NCBI GenBank assembly: GCA_035452965.1 | Contig: DAOTCE010000026.1 | Location: forward strand, 1-64,000 | Origin: Candidatus Paceibacterota bacterium | Lineage (GTDB): Bacteria > Verrucomicrobiota > Verrucomicrobiia > Limisphaerales > UBA8199 | Direction: 5' to 3' | Length of the DNA: 64,000 bases | Part shown: one piece after another, positions 8,295-17,252 of the stretch | How positions within the stretch are numbered: position 1 is the first letter of the stretch | Layout of the letters: every line of letters begins with the position of its first letter | Program-made: the position numbers and the translations under genes | Notes under the pieces: model-generated | Seen by the model: only the letters and a program-made list of their open reading frames with translations | Databases searched by the model: none | Told to the model about the DNA's origin: nothing

Positions 8295-9111
8295 TCCTCT
8301 CGCCCGGCCGTAACTTAAGCAGCAGCAACATCGGGCAGCCAAGGTACTTGCCCGCGCGAGGACAGCGTGAAGCGAGAGCAATGTTCGGGGTGTGCTCGCT
8401 TATGTACTCCAACGTGAGTTCTGCGCGAACTGCGGCCATGAGGTAGTCGGACATTTGGTGCGCATGGCCTGCTGGGCTGATCCGCCTGCCTGTGGCCGGA
8501 TCAATGAACCGGGCCTGCACCCCCTGCAAGGACATCGCCGGGTGCATCACTGAAATGATGACGCAGCCTGTCGCCCGGCAGAGCCGCCGCAGTTCCAGGA
8601 AGAACCTGTCCAAAGCCGCGATGTGATCCAGCACCAGGCAGCAGAACACGCGATCGAACCCAGCACGTGGCAGCGGGAACGGCTTGGTCAGGTCATGTCG
8701 GATGAACTCAACAGCTTGAGCGCCCGGCTTGGCCCGCGCGCGGTTGAGCATGGCGGCCGAGAAATCTACAGCGGTAACACGCGCTCCAGCCGCGGCCCAC
8801 TGGAGCGCATGCCGGCCTGTGCCGCAGCCGATATCCGCCAGCACCAGACCCGCGACGTCACCGGTCAGGCCGGCGATATGTCGCTCCTCAAGCAGCACCA
8901 GCGGATTGTCATCCTCATCATAAAACGCAGCCCAGCGGTCGTAACCGACGCGCGTTGGCACGATTTCCATCTCGGCCGATGTGGGTTTCCTGTCGTCTGG
9001 TTGCAGTCGGTGCGTCACGTATCTCGCTCTCTTCTTCCAAAAGCGCCGCGAAAGGTCGAGCAGAATGTGCGCTCGTATCTGCCTGAGGACCTTCCAGCCC
9101 AAAGCCGCCAT
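8227..9111 (-). CDS. Class I SAM-dependent methyltransferase
   Basis: Rossmann-fold methyltransferase. Motif I is VLADIGCGTGRHALQ, followed by AVDFSAAMLNRARAK (acidic residue that binds the ribose of SAM) and the later strand FDRVFCCLVLDHIAALDRF. It resembles small-molecule methyltransferases of the UbiE/bioC type, but the substrate is unknown. The start is uncertain: residues 1-47 from 9111 are basic and do not look like family sequence, so the internal ATG at 8970 (MEIVPTRVGYDRWAAFYD) may be the true start. The 3' end overlaps the TPR gene tail to tail by 68 bp. Confidence 0.85.
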   Translation of the reverse strand: MAALGWKVLRQIRAHILLDLSRRFWKKRARYVTHRLQPDDRKPTSAEMEIVPTRVGYDRWAAFYDEDDNPLVLLEERHIAGLTGDVAGLVLADIGCGTGRHALQWAAAGARVTAVDFSAAMLNRARAKPGAQAVEFIRHDLTKPFPLPRAGFDRVFCCLVLDHIAALDRFFLELRRLCRATGCVIISVMHPAMSLQGVQARFIDPATGRRISPAGHAHQMSDYLMAAVRAELTLEYISEHTPNIALASRCPRAGKYLGCPMLLLLKLRPGERITVPPDSSRLRVAGRRRQPSPS

Positions 9112-9160
9112 AATCCAGCGCTGGACATCCCTTTAGCAATTGTTAGATGCTTAAGCCACA

Positions 9161-9655
9161 ATGAAGAGTGAACCCTTACCAGGCCAGCGATTGGCGCCGG
9201 AGGATTTCGACCACATCGTCCGGCTGACGCCGCTTGCGGCCATTGACCTCATTGTGCGCACCCCCGATCAGCGTATCCTGGTGGGCCGCCGCCGGAATGA
9301 GCCAGCTAAAGGGTCCTTCTTTGTACTCGGGGGCCGCATCACCAAGAACGAGACTTTGGCCGCCGCCTTCGCGAGAATCTCATTGGCGGAGCTGGGGGTG
9401 GAGAAGCGCATTGAGCATGCTCGTTTCCTGGGGGTGTATGAGCACATTTACGCCACCAACAACCACGAATTGGCCGGGTTCGGCACTCACTACCTGGTCC
9501 TGGCCTACGAACTGATATGTCCCGATCGAGACCTGCTGTTGCCCCTCGACCAGCATGGCGAATACGTGTGGCTGACCGTGCCAGAGCTGCTGCGCCACCC
9601 GGAGGTCCACGCAAACACCAAGGCCTACTTCACGTCCGGCGAACCGGTTAACTAA
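9161..9655 (+). CDS. GDP-mannose mannosyl hydrolase (Nudix family)
   Basis: Nudix enzyme of the GDP-mannose hydrolase subgroup. The sequence matches that subgroup along its whole length: AIDLIVRTPDQRILVGRR, then PAKGSFFVLGGRI, the modified Nudix helix with ETLAAAFARISLAELGV, FLGVYEHIYATN, and the end HANTKAYF. As in the characterised members, the Nudix box departs from the canonical GX5EX7REUXEEXGU (no REXXEE), consistent with attack at the sugar C1 rather than the pyrophosphate. It may turn over GDP-mannose or GDP-glucose made for polysaccharides; no capsule genes are adjacent. The length of 164 residues is normal. Confidence 0.88.
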   Translation: MKSEPLPGQRLAPEDFDHIVRLTPLAAIDLIVRTPDQRILVGRRRNEPAKGSFFVLGGRITKNETLAAAFARISLAELGVEKRIEHARFLGVYEHIYATNNHELAGFGTHYLVLAYELICPDRDLLLPLDQHGEYVWLTVPELLRHPEVHANTKAYFTSGEPVN

Positions 9656-9717
9656 CGGAGCGACCTCGTCGGATGGCTTTGCTTGTCAAGCGCTTTGAGG
9701 TTTGCAACGTTAGATCT

Positions 9718-11460
9718 ATGAAGCAGTTCAGCCGCCTTCCACGACGTTCGTTCATCAAAGGCCTCGGCCTCACGGTGCCGGTGATTATGGGCGGGCCGGG
9801 CCTTGCGTTGGCGCAGAGCAACGCGGCATCGGTACTGCCAGCCCGGGCAACTAAGGGATTTGCCGACGAACCGCAGGCAGACCTCATAATCATCGGGGGC
9901 GGCTTGGGTGGTTGCGCCGCAGCCTTGGCGGCTGCGCGCAATGGCCTCCGAGTGATCATGACCGAGGAGACGGATTGGATCGGCGGCCAGCTAACGGCTC
10001 AGGCGGTCCCGCCAGATGAGAATCCCTGGATCGAGACGTTCGGCGGCACGCGCAGCTATCTCAATTTGCGCGCACAGATTCGTGACTATTACCTGCGGCA
10101 TTTCCCCCTGACAGCTGCGGCGCGGGCCAACTCTTATCTCAACCCAGGCAACGGCTGGGTGTCCCGCTTGTGCCACGAACCGCGCGTTGCCTTGGCCGTT
10201 TTGAACCAACTCCTGGCGCCCTTCGTTAGCGGACAGCGGGTTCTTGTCTTGCTTCGACATAAGCCGGTGGGGGCCTCGACCAGCGGGGACCGTATCCAAG
10301 CAGTGCAGGTGCGCAGTCTTGAAACTGGTAACGAAGCTCTACTTCGAGCGCCCTTCTTCGTAGATGCGACCGAGCTTGGGGATCTTCTCCCGCTCACCAA
10401 AACAGAATACGTTACCGGCGCGGAATCCCAGAAGGACACCGGCGAGCCGCACGCGCCGGCCGAACCGGAGCCAAACAACATGCAGGCATTCACGTGCTGT
10501 TTCGCCATGGATTATCTGGCAGGCGAGGATCATACAATTGAAAAGCCCCGCGAGTATGGGTTTTGGCGCCGGTTTGTACCACCGATCCAGCCACCCTGGC
10601 CCGGCCCCTTGATCTCGTGGGCATACAGCGACCCTATCAGCCGCAAGTCCAAAAGCCTTGAGACCGACCCGGGAAAGGGCACCGGACTCTGGTCCTACCG
10701 GCGCATCGCAGACAAGTCCCAGTTCGTCGAGGGCACCTATCCGGGAGACATCAGTCTGGTGAACTGGCCGCAGAACGACTATATGCTCGGCAACCTCTGC
10801 GAGGTCAGCGCCGAGGAAGCCGCACGCCATCTTGCTCGCGCCAAACAACTCAGTCTGTCACTGCTCTACTGGCTGCAGTCTGAGGCGCCGCGTCCTGACG
10901 GCGGCACCGGCTGGAAGGGCATTCGCTTGCGGCCCGACGTGGTCGGCACGGAGGACGGGCTGGCTAAATACCCTTACATTCGGGAGAGCAGACGCATCCG
11001 GGCGGAATTTACAGTGACCGAACAGCACGTATCGACCGAGTTGCGCATGAAGGAAACCTCCACCAAACGGGAGGACGTGAAGGCAGCCGAGTTCAAAGAC
11101 TCGGTGGGCATTGGCAGCTATCGCATTGACCTGCATCCCAGCACGGGCGGCAACAACTCAATTGACATCAGTTCCCTGCCCTTTCAAATCCCGCTTGGCG
11201 CGCTGTTGCCCCAGCGGGTCGAGAACCTAATGCCGGCCTGCAAGAACCTCGGCGTCACGCACATTACGAACGGCTGCTATCGTCTGCACCCCGTGGAATG
11301 GAACATTGGCGAAGCGGTGGGGGTGCTGGCGGCGTTTTGTATGACAAAGAAGCGCATCCCGCGCGAGGTTCGCAAACAAGGCACCCTGTTGAAGGAATAC
11401 CAAAACCTGCTGACCGAGCAAGGAGTGCCGCTGGTTTGGCCAAAGGTCGGGCCAAGGTGA
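9718..11460 (+). CDS. Tat-exported FAD-dependent oxidoreductase
   Basis: Flavoprotein of the FAD-dependent oxidoreductase group common in Planctomycetes and Verrucomicrobiota. A twin-arginine signal (LPRRSFIKGLGLTVP) begins just after ATG 9718, which is why this start is preferred to the in-frame ATG at 9673. The dinucleotide-binding motif DLIIIGGGLGGCAAALAAARNG is followed by EETDWIGGQLTAQ. The C-terminal HITNGCYRLHPVEWNIGEAVG is the typical second FAD contact. It probably oxidises a sugar or similar compound in the periplasm; the substrate is unknown. It stands between the Nudix gene and cutA with a short gap on each side, so co-transcription is possible. Confidence 0.85.
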   Translation: MKQFSRLPRRSFIKGLGLTVPVIMGGPGLALAQSNAASVLPARATKGFADEPQADLIIIGGGLGGCAAALAAARNGLRVIMTEETDWIGGQLTAQAVPPDENPWIETFGGTRSYLNLRAQIRDYYLRHFPLTAAARANSYLNPGNGWVSRLCHEPRVALAVLNQLLAPFVSGQRVLVLLRHKPVGASTSGDRIQAVQVRSLETGNEALLRAPFFVDATELGDLLPLTKTEYVTGAESQKDTGEPHAPAEPEPNNMQAFTCCFAMDYLAGEDHTIEKPREYGFWRRFVPPIQPPWPGPLISWAYSDPISRKSKSLETDPGKGTGLWSYRRIADKSQFVEGTYPGDISLVNWPQNDYMLGNLCEVSAEEAARHLARAKQLSLSLLYWLQSEAPRPDGGTGWKGIRLRPDVVGTEDGLAKYPYIRESRRIRAEFTVTEQHVSTELRMKETSTKREDVKAAEFKDSVGIGSYRIDLHPSTGGNNSIDISSLPFQIPLGALLPQRVENLMPACKNLGVTHITNGCYRLHPVEWNIGEAVGVLAAFCMTKKRIPREVRKQGTLLKEYQNLLTEQGVPLVWPKVGPR

Positions 11461-11496
11461 GGCGGTGAGAAGGTTCCATCAAGCCAACGGGACATT

Positions 11497-11859
11497 ATGA
11501 GGCACAATGCGAAGTATGCTGTGGTCCTGGTAACTGCGCCGGACGTGGAAACAGCGCGCATGCTGGCAGGGACCGCTCTGAAAGCACGGTTGATTGCGTG
11601 CGCCAACCTGGTTCCCCAAATCGAATCGCACTATCGGTGGCGGGGAAAGATCGAGGCCGCGGCCGAGGTGTTGCTGATTATGAAAACCAGCGTCACCGGC
11701 CTGACGGCGCTGGAGAAGCTGATTGTGGCCCGGCACCCATACACCACGCCCGAGTTTCTGGTGCTGCCAATCCTCCGTGGCACCAGACGCTACTTGGATT
11801 GGGTGCAGAGTTCCGTAAAGGCCCCCATCCGGCGCCATTCATCTAAATTGGCGCCGTAG
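11497..11859 (+). CDS. cutA: Divalent-cation tolerance protein CutA
   Basis: Small trimeric CutA1-type protein. It has the family core VLVTAPDVETARMLAGTAL, ARLIACANLVPQIESHYRW, KIEAAAEVLLIMKT and HPYTTPEFLVLPI. The length of 120 residues is typical. In E. coli the locus was linked to copper tolerance, but the biochemical role of CutA remains unsettled. It follows the FAD oxidoreductase gene by 36 bases. Confidence 0.93.
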   Translation: MRHNAKYAVVLVTAPDVETARMLAGTALKARLIACANLVPQIESHYRWRGKIEAAAEVLLIMKTSVTGLTALEKLIVARHPYTTPEFLVLPILRGTRRYLDWVQSSVKAPIRRHSSKLAP

Positions 11860-11890
11860 CCCTTATCTCGTTTCAGGCTTACGTCGTTCC

Positions 11891-11946
11891 CCTCAACCGG
11901 CTGGTGGTCAACTGAGGCGCCGCTTGCGCTACCCGTCCGGTTGAGG
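11891..11946. repeat. Inverted repeat upstream of the GNAT gene
   Basis: Perfect 10-bp arms CCTCAACCGG (11891-11900) and CCGGTTGAGG (11937-11946), separated by 36 bases, in the gap between cutA and the acetyltransferase gene. It ends about 30 bases before the start codon. It could be a regulator site or a terminator for cutA; there is no U-tract. Confidence 0.6.
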
Positions 11947-11976
11947 CAGATTCAAATCAGATTAACCGGGAAGATT

Positions 11977-12558
11977 ATGTTGCATGAAATCGAACTCCAA
12001 CAATATCCCAAGGAACTCAAACTGAAAGACGGGTCCACGTGCAAACTGCGCCCGTTGCGCAAAGAGGATGAACAGGGGTTCCACGAGTTCTTCCTGGCCG
12101 TACCTGAGGCCGAACGCATGTTCATCAAGCACCGCGTCATTGAGCCGCAGGTCATCCGGGACTGGTGCCAGAACATAAACTTGGGCCGCCACCTTCCACT
12201 GCTGGCATTAATGGACGGTAAGATCGTCGGGGATGCCACACTGCATCAGCAGCTCGGCGGCTGGAAGAGGCACATTGGCCGGGTCAGCGTGCTGGTGCAC
12301 CCGAAATACCGTGGACGGGGATTGGCGCGAGCGCTGGTGAAAGAGATCGTCAGCCTGGCACGCGACCTCGGCCTGGAGAAGGTAGAAGCGGAATTTATCG
12401 GCGAGCAAGAGGCGGCCATAAAGATGTTCGCCTTGTTGGGCTTCAGCAATCTCGTTCGGCTGGAAAGTTATGTGAAGGACATGCAGGCCGTTCCCCACGA
12501 TTACATCCTGATGGGCCTCAGTTTGAAGACGGACGAGGAATATGCAGGCGTGGGATGA
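11977..12558 (+). CDS. GNAT-family N-acetyltransferase
   Basis: Acetyl-CoA-dependent N-acetyltransferase. The acetyl-CoA binding motif is VLVHPKYRGRGLARALVKE, followed by the FIGEQEAAIKMFALLGF helix and strand. The N-terminal part (LRPLRKEDEQGFHEFF) is also typical. ATG 11977 is preferred over 11941 because CGGGAAG lies directly upstream and homology begins there. The acceptor (small molecule or protein lysine) is unknown. Its stop overlaps the start of the following zinc-ribbon gene by four bases (ATGA), so the two are translated together. Confidence 0.88.
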   Translation: MLHEIELQQYPKELKLKDGSTCKLRPLRKEDEQGFHEFFLAVPEAERMFIKHRVIEPQVIRDWCQNINLGRHLPLLALMDGKIVGDATLHQQLGGWKRHIGRVSVLVHPKYRGRGLARALVKEIVSLARDLGLEKVEAEFIGEQEAAIKMFALLGFSNLVRLESYVKDMQAVPHDYILMGLSLKTDEEYAGVG

Positions 12559-12824
12559 CACCTCCCGACAATTGTCCCAGCTGCGGCGCCGACGTTCCCC
12601 CGAACGCCCGGGCTTGCCCCGAGTGCGGGGCCGACGAGAACACTGGCTGGTCTGAGGCGGCGCGCACAGACAGCCTGGGCCTCCCTGACGATGCCTTTGA
12701 CTACGAGGACTTCGTCAAACGCGAATTCAGCGCCAAGTCTGCCGTGCCGCACGGAAGCTCTTGGTTTTGGTGGGTGATTTCATTGCTGGTGGCGGCGGCC
12801 CTCCTCGCCTTGTGGTTGCGCTGA
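12555..12824 (+). CDS. Zinc-ribbon membrane protein
   Basis: An 89-residue protein with an N-terminal double-CxxC zinc ribbon (NCPSCGADVPPNARACPECG), an acidic linker and one C-terminal transmembrane segment (WWVISLLVAAALLALWLR). The ribbon would face the cytoplasm. No function is known. It overlaps the acetyltransferase gene by ATGA, which implies coupled translation and perhaps a shared function. Confidence 0.8.
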   Translation: MTPPDNCPSCGADVPPNARACPECGADENTGWSEAARTDSLGLPDDAFDYEDFVKREFSAKSAVPHGSSWFWWVISLLVAAALLALWLR

Positions 12825-12996
12825 AGCGTCAAGCACTCTCCCGCACCCTCCCCGGAGTCCTCAATCCTTGGTGAGTTGCGGCACCAACTCACCCAGCGGT
12901 GAACTTCATTTCTACAACCCTGGCTCTAGAGTCCATCGAAGGATCCGTGGATATTGAGCTTAATCTCTAACGGACTGACAGCGGACAAGAGCGCGC

Positions 12997-13041
12997 AGCG
13001 CGTATGCATGAAGCTGCCGGAGGAGCGCAGGCATACGCGCT
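12997..13041. repeat. Inverted repeat in the 12.8-13.3 kb gap
   Basis: AGCGCGTATGC at 12997-13007 and its exact complement GCATACGCGCT at 13031-13041 flank a 23-base loop. There is no adjacent U-tract, so it is not an obvious terminator. Confidence 0.75.
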
Positions 13042-13164
13042 GGACGTGACGCTTCTGTAGGACTTTTCATTCGACAATTGGGCAGAGCTGGACTATAAAT
13101 ACCACCCAGGCGCGGTTGGGAAGCGCCCCTGGGCTGAGGAGGTCCGGGACAGCGTAATTAAGGC

Positions 13165-13208
13165 CCAATCATGGACTAATCATGCTCCAATCATGCTCCA
13201 ATGATGCT
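13165..13208. repeat. 11-bp tandem repeat, four units
   Basis: Four consecutive 11-base units: CCAATCATGGA, CTAATCATGCT, CCAATCATGCT, CCAATGATGCT. The period is close to one helical turn. No spacer variation, so this is not a CRISPR. It lies about 120 bp before the DUF5009 start codon. Confidence 0.9.
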
Positions 13209-13326
13209 ATCAACACCGGGACAACACGCCGGCAACCCAATCCAATCCCGCGCGCCTTCATGCATACGACCTGAAAAGCGCGTGGAATCCAGGTTTTGCC
13301 CTTGAGCCACGCGGTGCTTTGACCTA

Positions 13327-14652
13327 ATGGTAACGGAAACTCAGCTAGTCATGACAACACCCTCTGAAACCAATTCCCCTGGAAGTGCCCCCGCCGGCCA
13401 GCGCCTCATGTCAGTGGACGCTTTGCGCGGCTTTGACATGTTCTGGATCATCGGCGCGGATTCGCTGGTCTATGCGCTGCACCGCCTGACCCAAACCCGC
13501 CCCACCAGCTTCCTGGCGAGCCAACTGGAACACGCCGACTGGGCGGGCTTCCATTTCTACGACCTGATTTTCCCGCTGTTCGTGTTCATCGTCGGAGTGT
13601 CACTGGTATTCTCCCTCACGAAGGCCATCGAGCGGGCGGGGCGGACAGATGCCTTGAAACGTGTGTTCCGCCGAAGCGTGTTGTTGTTCCTGATTGGCAT
13701 CTTCTACTCAGGCGGCCTGACGAGTCCTTGGCCGGACATTCGCTTGATGGGCGTGCTCAACCGGATTGCACTCGCCTATTTCTTTGCTGGGTTGCTGTTC
13801 TGCTTCTTCAAGCCGCGAGCCCTCGTGGCGATTTGCATGGGCATCCTCGCCGGCTACTGGGCCGTTATGACATTCGTGCCGATCCGCGACATCCAGATGA
13901 CCAAGAGCAATCTCGTCCATCTGGCCGCGGAGGCAGGCGACGAAACGACTGTGGCGCTGTTCAAAGAGGCGCGCAATCCCTCCGCCATCAAGGACAGCCT
14001 GGCGTGGGCGGCGGCGGAGAAGTTCTATTATGCCACGACGAACCGTGTCTATGGCAAGTTTGACGCGGGACTCAATCTGGCCAATCACGTGGACTTCGAG
14101 TATCTACCCGCGCGCAAGTACGATGTCTTCTTTGATCCGGAAGGGCTCCTGAGCACGCTCCCTGCGGTAGCAACCTGCCTCCTGGGGGTGTTTGCCGGCT
14201 TGCTGCTAGGGAACCAGTCGCTTCCAGACAGGCAAAAGGTGGCTTGGCTAATTGCGTTCGGCATCGCCGCTGCCGGGCTCGGCTGGCTATGGGATTACCA
14301 ATTCCCGGTGATCAAGAAGATCTGGACCTCCTCCTATGTGCTGGTGGCCGGCGGCTATAGCGCCATTCTGTTGGGCCTTTTCTACCTAATCGTAGACATC
14401 TGGCAGGTCCGGGCCTGGTGCCAGCCGTTTGTTTGGATGGGGATGAACTCGATCACCATCTACCTTGCCAGCAACATCCTCGGCGGCTTTCGCCGGCTCG
14501 CCGCCCGGCTTGCCGGGGGTGATGTGAAGATCTTCTTCGACGACCACGCGGCCAAGGGCTGTGGAGATATGGTGATTTCAATTCTCGGGCTGCTGCTGGC
14601 CTTCTGGTTCGTCCATTTCCTCTACAAGCGCAGAATCTTCCTGCGGCTCTAA
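13327..14652 (+). CDS. DUF5009/heparan-alpha-glucosaminide acetyltransferase-like membrane protein
   Basis: Polytopic inner-membrane protein of the acyltransferase group that includes NagX and the lysosomal heparan-alpha-glucosaminide N-acetyltransferase. It has the family signature SVDALRGFDMFWIIGAD, then DLIFPLFVFIVGVSLVFSL, followed by about ten hydrophobic helices and a conserved end (FVWMGMNSITIYLASNI). It would transfer acetyl groups to amino sugars across the membrane; the acceptor is not known. Residues about 195-265 form a hydrophilic loop. ATG 13351 is an alternative start. The gene stands alone, after a repeat-rich gap. Confidence 0.85.
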   Translation: MVTETQLVMTTPSETNSPGSAPAGQRLMSVDALRGFDMFWIIGADSLVYALHRLTQTRPTSFLASQLEHADWAGFHFYDLIFPLFVFIVGVSLVFSLTKAIERAGRTDALKRVFRRSVLLFLIGIFYSGGLTSPWPDIRLMGVLNRIALAYFFAGLLFCFFKPRALVAICMGILAGYWAVMTFVPIRDIQMTKSNLVHLAAEAGDETTVALFKEARNPSAIKDSLAWAAAEKFYYATTNRVYGKFDAGLNLANHVDFEYLPARKYDVFFDPEGLLSTLPAVATCLLGVFAGLLLGNQSLPDRQKVAWLIAFGIAAAGLGWLWDYQFPVIKKIWTSSYVLVAGGYSAILLGLFYLIVDIWQVRAWCQPFVWMGMNSITIYLASNILGGFRRLAARLAGGDVKIFFDDHAAKGCGDMVISILGLLLAFWFVHFLYKRRIFLRL

Positions 14653-14679
14653 AGACGCTTGCGGCGAGGCGATTGCAGA

Positions 14680-15264
14680 TCAACCAATCTCCCGATAGCG
14701 GAAGCAACTGACTTCGTGGTCGTTGACCATGCCAACCGCCTGCATGAAAGCATAACAAATTGTCGGGCCGACAAATCGGAATCCACGCCGGAGCAAATCC
14801 CTGCTCAGCACGTTCGATTCGGGCGTTCGCACGGGAATCTGCTGGAGAGTCTTCCACGCATTCCGGATGGGCTGACCGTCTACGAAACGCCAGATGTAGG
14901 CGTCGAAACTGCCGAATTCCTCCTGAATCGCCAAAAACGCTTTGGCATTCCCGACCGCCGCAGTGATCTTCAGCCGGTTGCGCACGATACCGGTGTTGCC
15001 GAGTAGCCTCTTGATTCTGCCGGTGTTGTAGCATGCAACCTTCCGGGGATCGAAATGCTCGAAAGCGCGGCGATAGTTGTCACGCTTCTTGAGAATGGTG
15101 GACCAGCTCAGCCCGGCTTGGGCGCCCTCGAGTATGAGAAATTCGAATAGACTCCGGTCATCGTGCTGCGGAACGCCCCATTCCTGGTCGTGGTACTGGA
15201 TGCTCAGCGGACTTTTGGCCCAAGCGCAGCGCGGCAAGGGACTCAAAGAATTGGGCGGGTTCAT
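14680..15264 (-). CDS. tag: DNA-3-methyladenine glycosylase I
   Basis: Removes 3-methyladenine from alkylated DNA at the start of base excision repair. The Tag signatures are complete: RCAW and QYHDQEWG at the N-terminus (first Cys and His of the zinc site), LEGAQAGLSWSTILKKR, the middle segment with RLLGNTGIVRNRLKI, FVGPTICYAFMQAVGMVNDH and the final NDHEVSC, which supplies the second His-Cys pair. The start at 15264 (MNPPNSLSPLPRCAW) matches the family N-terminus. The gene is divergent from the MFS gene with about 77 bp between. A second, structurally unrelated 3-methyladenine glycosylase is encoded at 26.4 kb. Confidence 0.94.
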   Translation of the reverse strand: MNPPNSLSPLPRCAWAKSPLSIQYHDQEWGVPQHDDRSLFEFLILEGAQAGLSWSTILKKRDNYRRAFEHFDPRKVACYNTGRIKRLLGNTGIVRNRLKITAAVGNAKAFLAIQEEFGSFDAYIWRFVDGQPIRNAWKTLQQIPVRTPESNVLSRDLLRRGFRFVGPTICYAFMQAVGMVNDHEVSCFRYREIG

Positions 15265-15341
15265 TCGGGCAGGAACATAGTCCGACGAACCTTGAGCCGC
15301 AACTTGACACTGGTGACCGCGGTTGCGCAGAATGAAATGCA

Positions 15342-17054
15342 ATGCAATCATCGCCTGATACCAAGGGCTCGGCCCCACGAACGGCGGCCTCTTTCTCGCC
15401 AGCGAACACGGCCACTGAAGCCATCACCTTCTATCACTGGCTAGTGGTGTTCTTCGCCTCGTGCGGGTGGCTGTTTGACTGCATGGGCCAGCGGATCTTC
15501 GTGCTGTCACGAGAACCGGCCCTGAGGGAGTTGCTTGGAGCTACCGCTTCGGACGACAAGGTCAAATACTGGGGGGGCATTGCCACCCTGCTCATGATGG
15601 TCGGTTGGGCGACGGGCGGCATCCTCTTCGGCATGATGAGCGACCGATATGGCCGAGTAAAGGCGATGGTCACCACCCTGCTCGCCTACACGGTTTTCTC
15701 CGGGCTGTCCGGCTTCTCACGCTCGGGAATCGAGTTCCTGATTTATCGGCTTCTGTTTGGGTTAGGAGTGGGCGGGATGTTCGGCGCGGCTACTACGCTG
15801 GTGGCGGAGAGCGTGCCAAAGCATTTTCGCACTTTGGCGCTCGGCTCGATGCAGGCGCTGTCTGCGTTCGGTAATATGCTGGCCTCCGGGTTGAGCTTCA
15901 AGATCACTCCCGGCATTGAGGGTTTCTGGGGTTCCTACAGTGGCTGGCAGGTATTGTCCTTTGTCAGTGTTTTTCCTGCGGTACTGGCGCTTCCAATGCT
16001 GTTGTTCTTGAAGGAACCGCAAGCATGGATCAAGGCCAAGGCGGAAGCAGCAAGCGGCGGCTCGGCTAAACGAGTTGGATCTTTTGCCGATCTATTCCAG
16101 CATCCGCGCTGGCGCAAGAGCACATTAATTGGTATCTGCCTGGGAGTTGCGGGCATGGTTGGTTTGTGGGGGATCGCGTTCTTCTCGCCGGAGCTGATCA
16201 CCACCGCCTTCCAGAATCGCCCCATGCAGGTCGGAGAAGTCCTCCAGCCGGCCGAACTCTGTGCCGCCTTGAAATCTCCAGCCAACCCGGCCATCAGCCA
16301 CCTTAAGGCAAAGCTCTCGCCCGATGTGGTGACGCAGTTGGAGAGCGTCGAAAGCGGCAAGGAAGTCGCACCTGCGACCGTGCAGGCTCTGGTGGCGGAC
16401 CTTAACCGTGTCATCCAGCAGGACAACCTCCACGACCAAGCGGCCTTCCAATCCGTGGAACTGAAAAAGGGAACCCGCAACCTGATCCAGCTCGTTCAGA
16501 AGGGCGGCCAGAAACAAAACATCATCTCGCTCAACCGCCAACTGGTGGAACACCTCTTCCCCGGCGCCATTCGCGAGTTGCAGCAGACCATTGATAAGAC
16601 CCGCAGCCGCGGCACACTTCTGCAGGACGTGGGCGCGTTGCTCGGAATGTTGGCGTTCACGTTCGCCGCCGCCTGGTTAAGCCGCCGCACAGCCTTTCTC
16701 GGCGCATTTGTCCTTTGTCTCTGCTCAGTGTCGTATGTCTTCTATGCGCTGAAAACGGAGACCGATGTGCTCTGGATGCTGCCGCTGATGGGCTTTGCAA
16801 CGCTGTCGTGCTTTGCGGGCTACTCGATCTACTTCCCCGAGATCTTTCCCACCCGCCTGCGCGGGACTGGGGTTGGCTTCTGCTACAACACCGTCCGCTA
16901 TCTCGCGGCGCCCTTTCCATTTATGCTGGGCTGGTTGAGCACACTAATGCCCTTCCGCACCGTTGCCGTCATTATGTCCGCGATTTACTTGGTAGGGATT
17001 GTGGCATTGATTTGGGCACCAGAAACCAAGGGTCAGCCCTTGCCGGAAGACTAA
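15342..17054 (+). CDS. MFS transporter with a large central insertion
   Basis: Major facilitator superfamily permease. The loop 2-3 signature is GILFGMMSDRYGRVKAM, with YRLLFGLGVGGMFGAATTLVAE in helix 4 and FPTRLRGTGVGFCYNTVRY near helix 10-11, like sugar or aromatic-acid/H+ symporters. About 135 mainly hydrophilic, helix-rich residues (about 288-425) are inserted after TM7, where family members have a short loop; it would face the periplasm. The total length of 570 residues, against the usual 400-450, is explained by this insertion. The substrate is unknown. Confidence 0.88.
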   Translation: MQSSPDTKGSAPRTAASFSPANTATEAITFYHWLVVFFASCGWLFDCMGQRIFVLSREPALRELLGATASDDKVKYWGGIATLLMMVGWATGGILFGMMSDRYGRVKAMVTTLLAYTVFSGLSGFSRSGIEFLIYRLLFGLGVGGMFGAATTLVAESVPKHFRTLALGSMQALSAFGNMLASGLSFKITPGIEGFWGSYSGWQVLSFVSVFPAVLALPMLLFLKEPQAWIKAKAEAASGGSAKRVGSFADLFQHPRWRKSTLIGICLGVAGMVGLWGIAFFSPELITTAFQNRPMQVGEVLQPAELCAALKSPANPAISHLKAKLSPDVVTQLESVESGKEVAPATVQALVADLNRVIQQDNLHDQAAFQSVELKKGTRNLIQLVQKGGQKQNIISLNRQLVEHLFPGAIRELQQTIDKTRSRGTLLQDVGALLGMLAFTFAAAWLSRRTAFLGAFVLCLCSVSYVFYALKTETDVLWMLPLMGFATLSCFAGYSIYFPEIFPTRLRGTGVGFCYNTVRYLAAPFPFMLGWLSTLMPFRTVAVIMSAIYLVGIVALIWAPETKGQPLPED

Positions 17055-17252
17055 GAGTCAAACAGACCCGCTGTCCGCTTTCCAACGGGCAAGGCATGCT
17101 GCCGCCATTTCGGCGAAGAGCCAAGTGTAGTCTCGTCGTGTCGAGGGAGTTGAATGCCAGGGCCTGACGATGGCAACCCCTTTCGTGAACTTATCCAAGC
17201 CAGTCGGTTCAGGTGCCAGCACTCACGCTGGGCAGATGCTCACGTAAGCCAG

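Larger units (their letters stand above)
12825..13326. other. Intergenic region with repeats
   Basis: A 502-bp gap with no credible ORF. It contains an 11-bp inverted repeat (12997-13041), a short TATAAATA-like A/T stretch near 13095 and an 11-bp tandem repeat (13165-13208). It lies upstream of the DUF5009 gene and may contain its promoter. Confidence 0.7.

Noticed and set aside
13165..13208. Short repeat array considered as CRISPR
   Set aside because: The units are contiguous, 11 bases long and have no spacers or cas genes.
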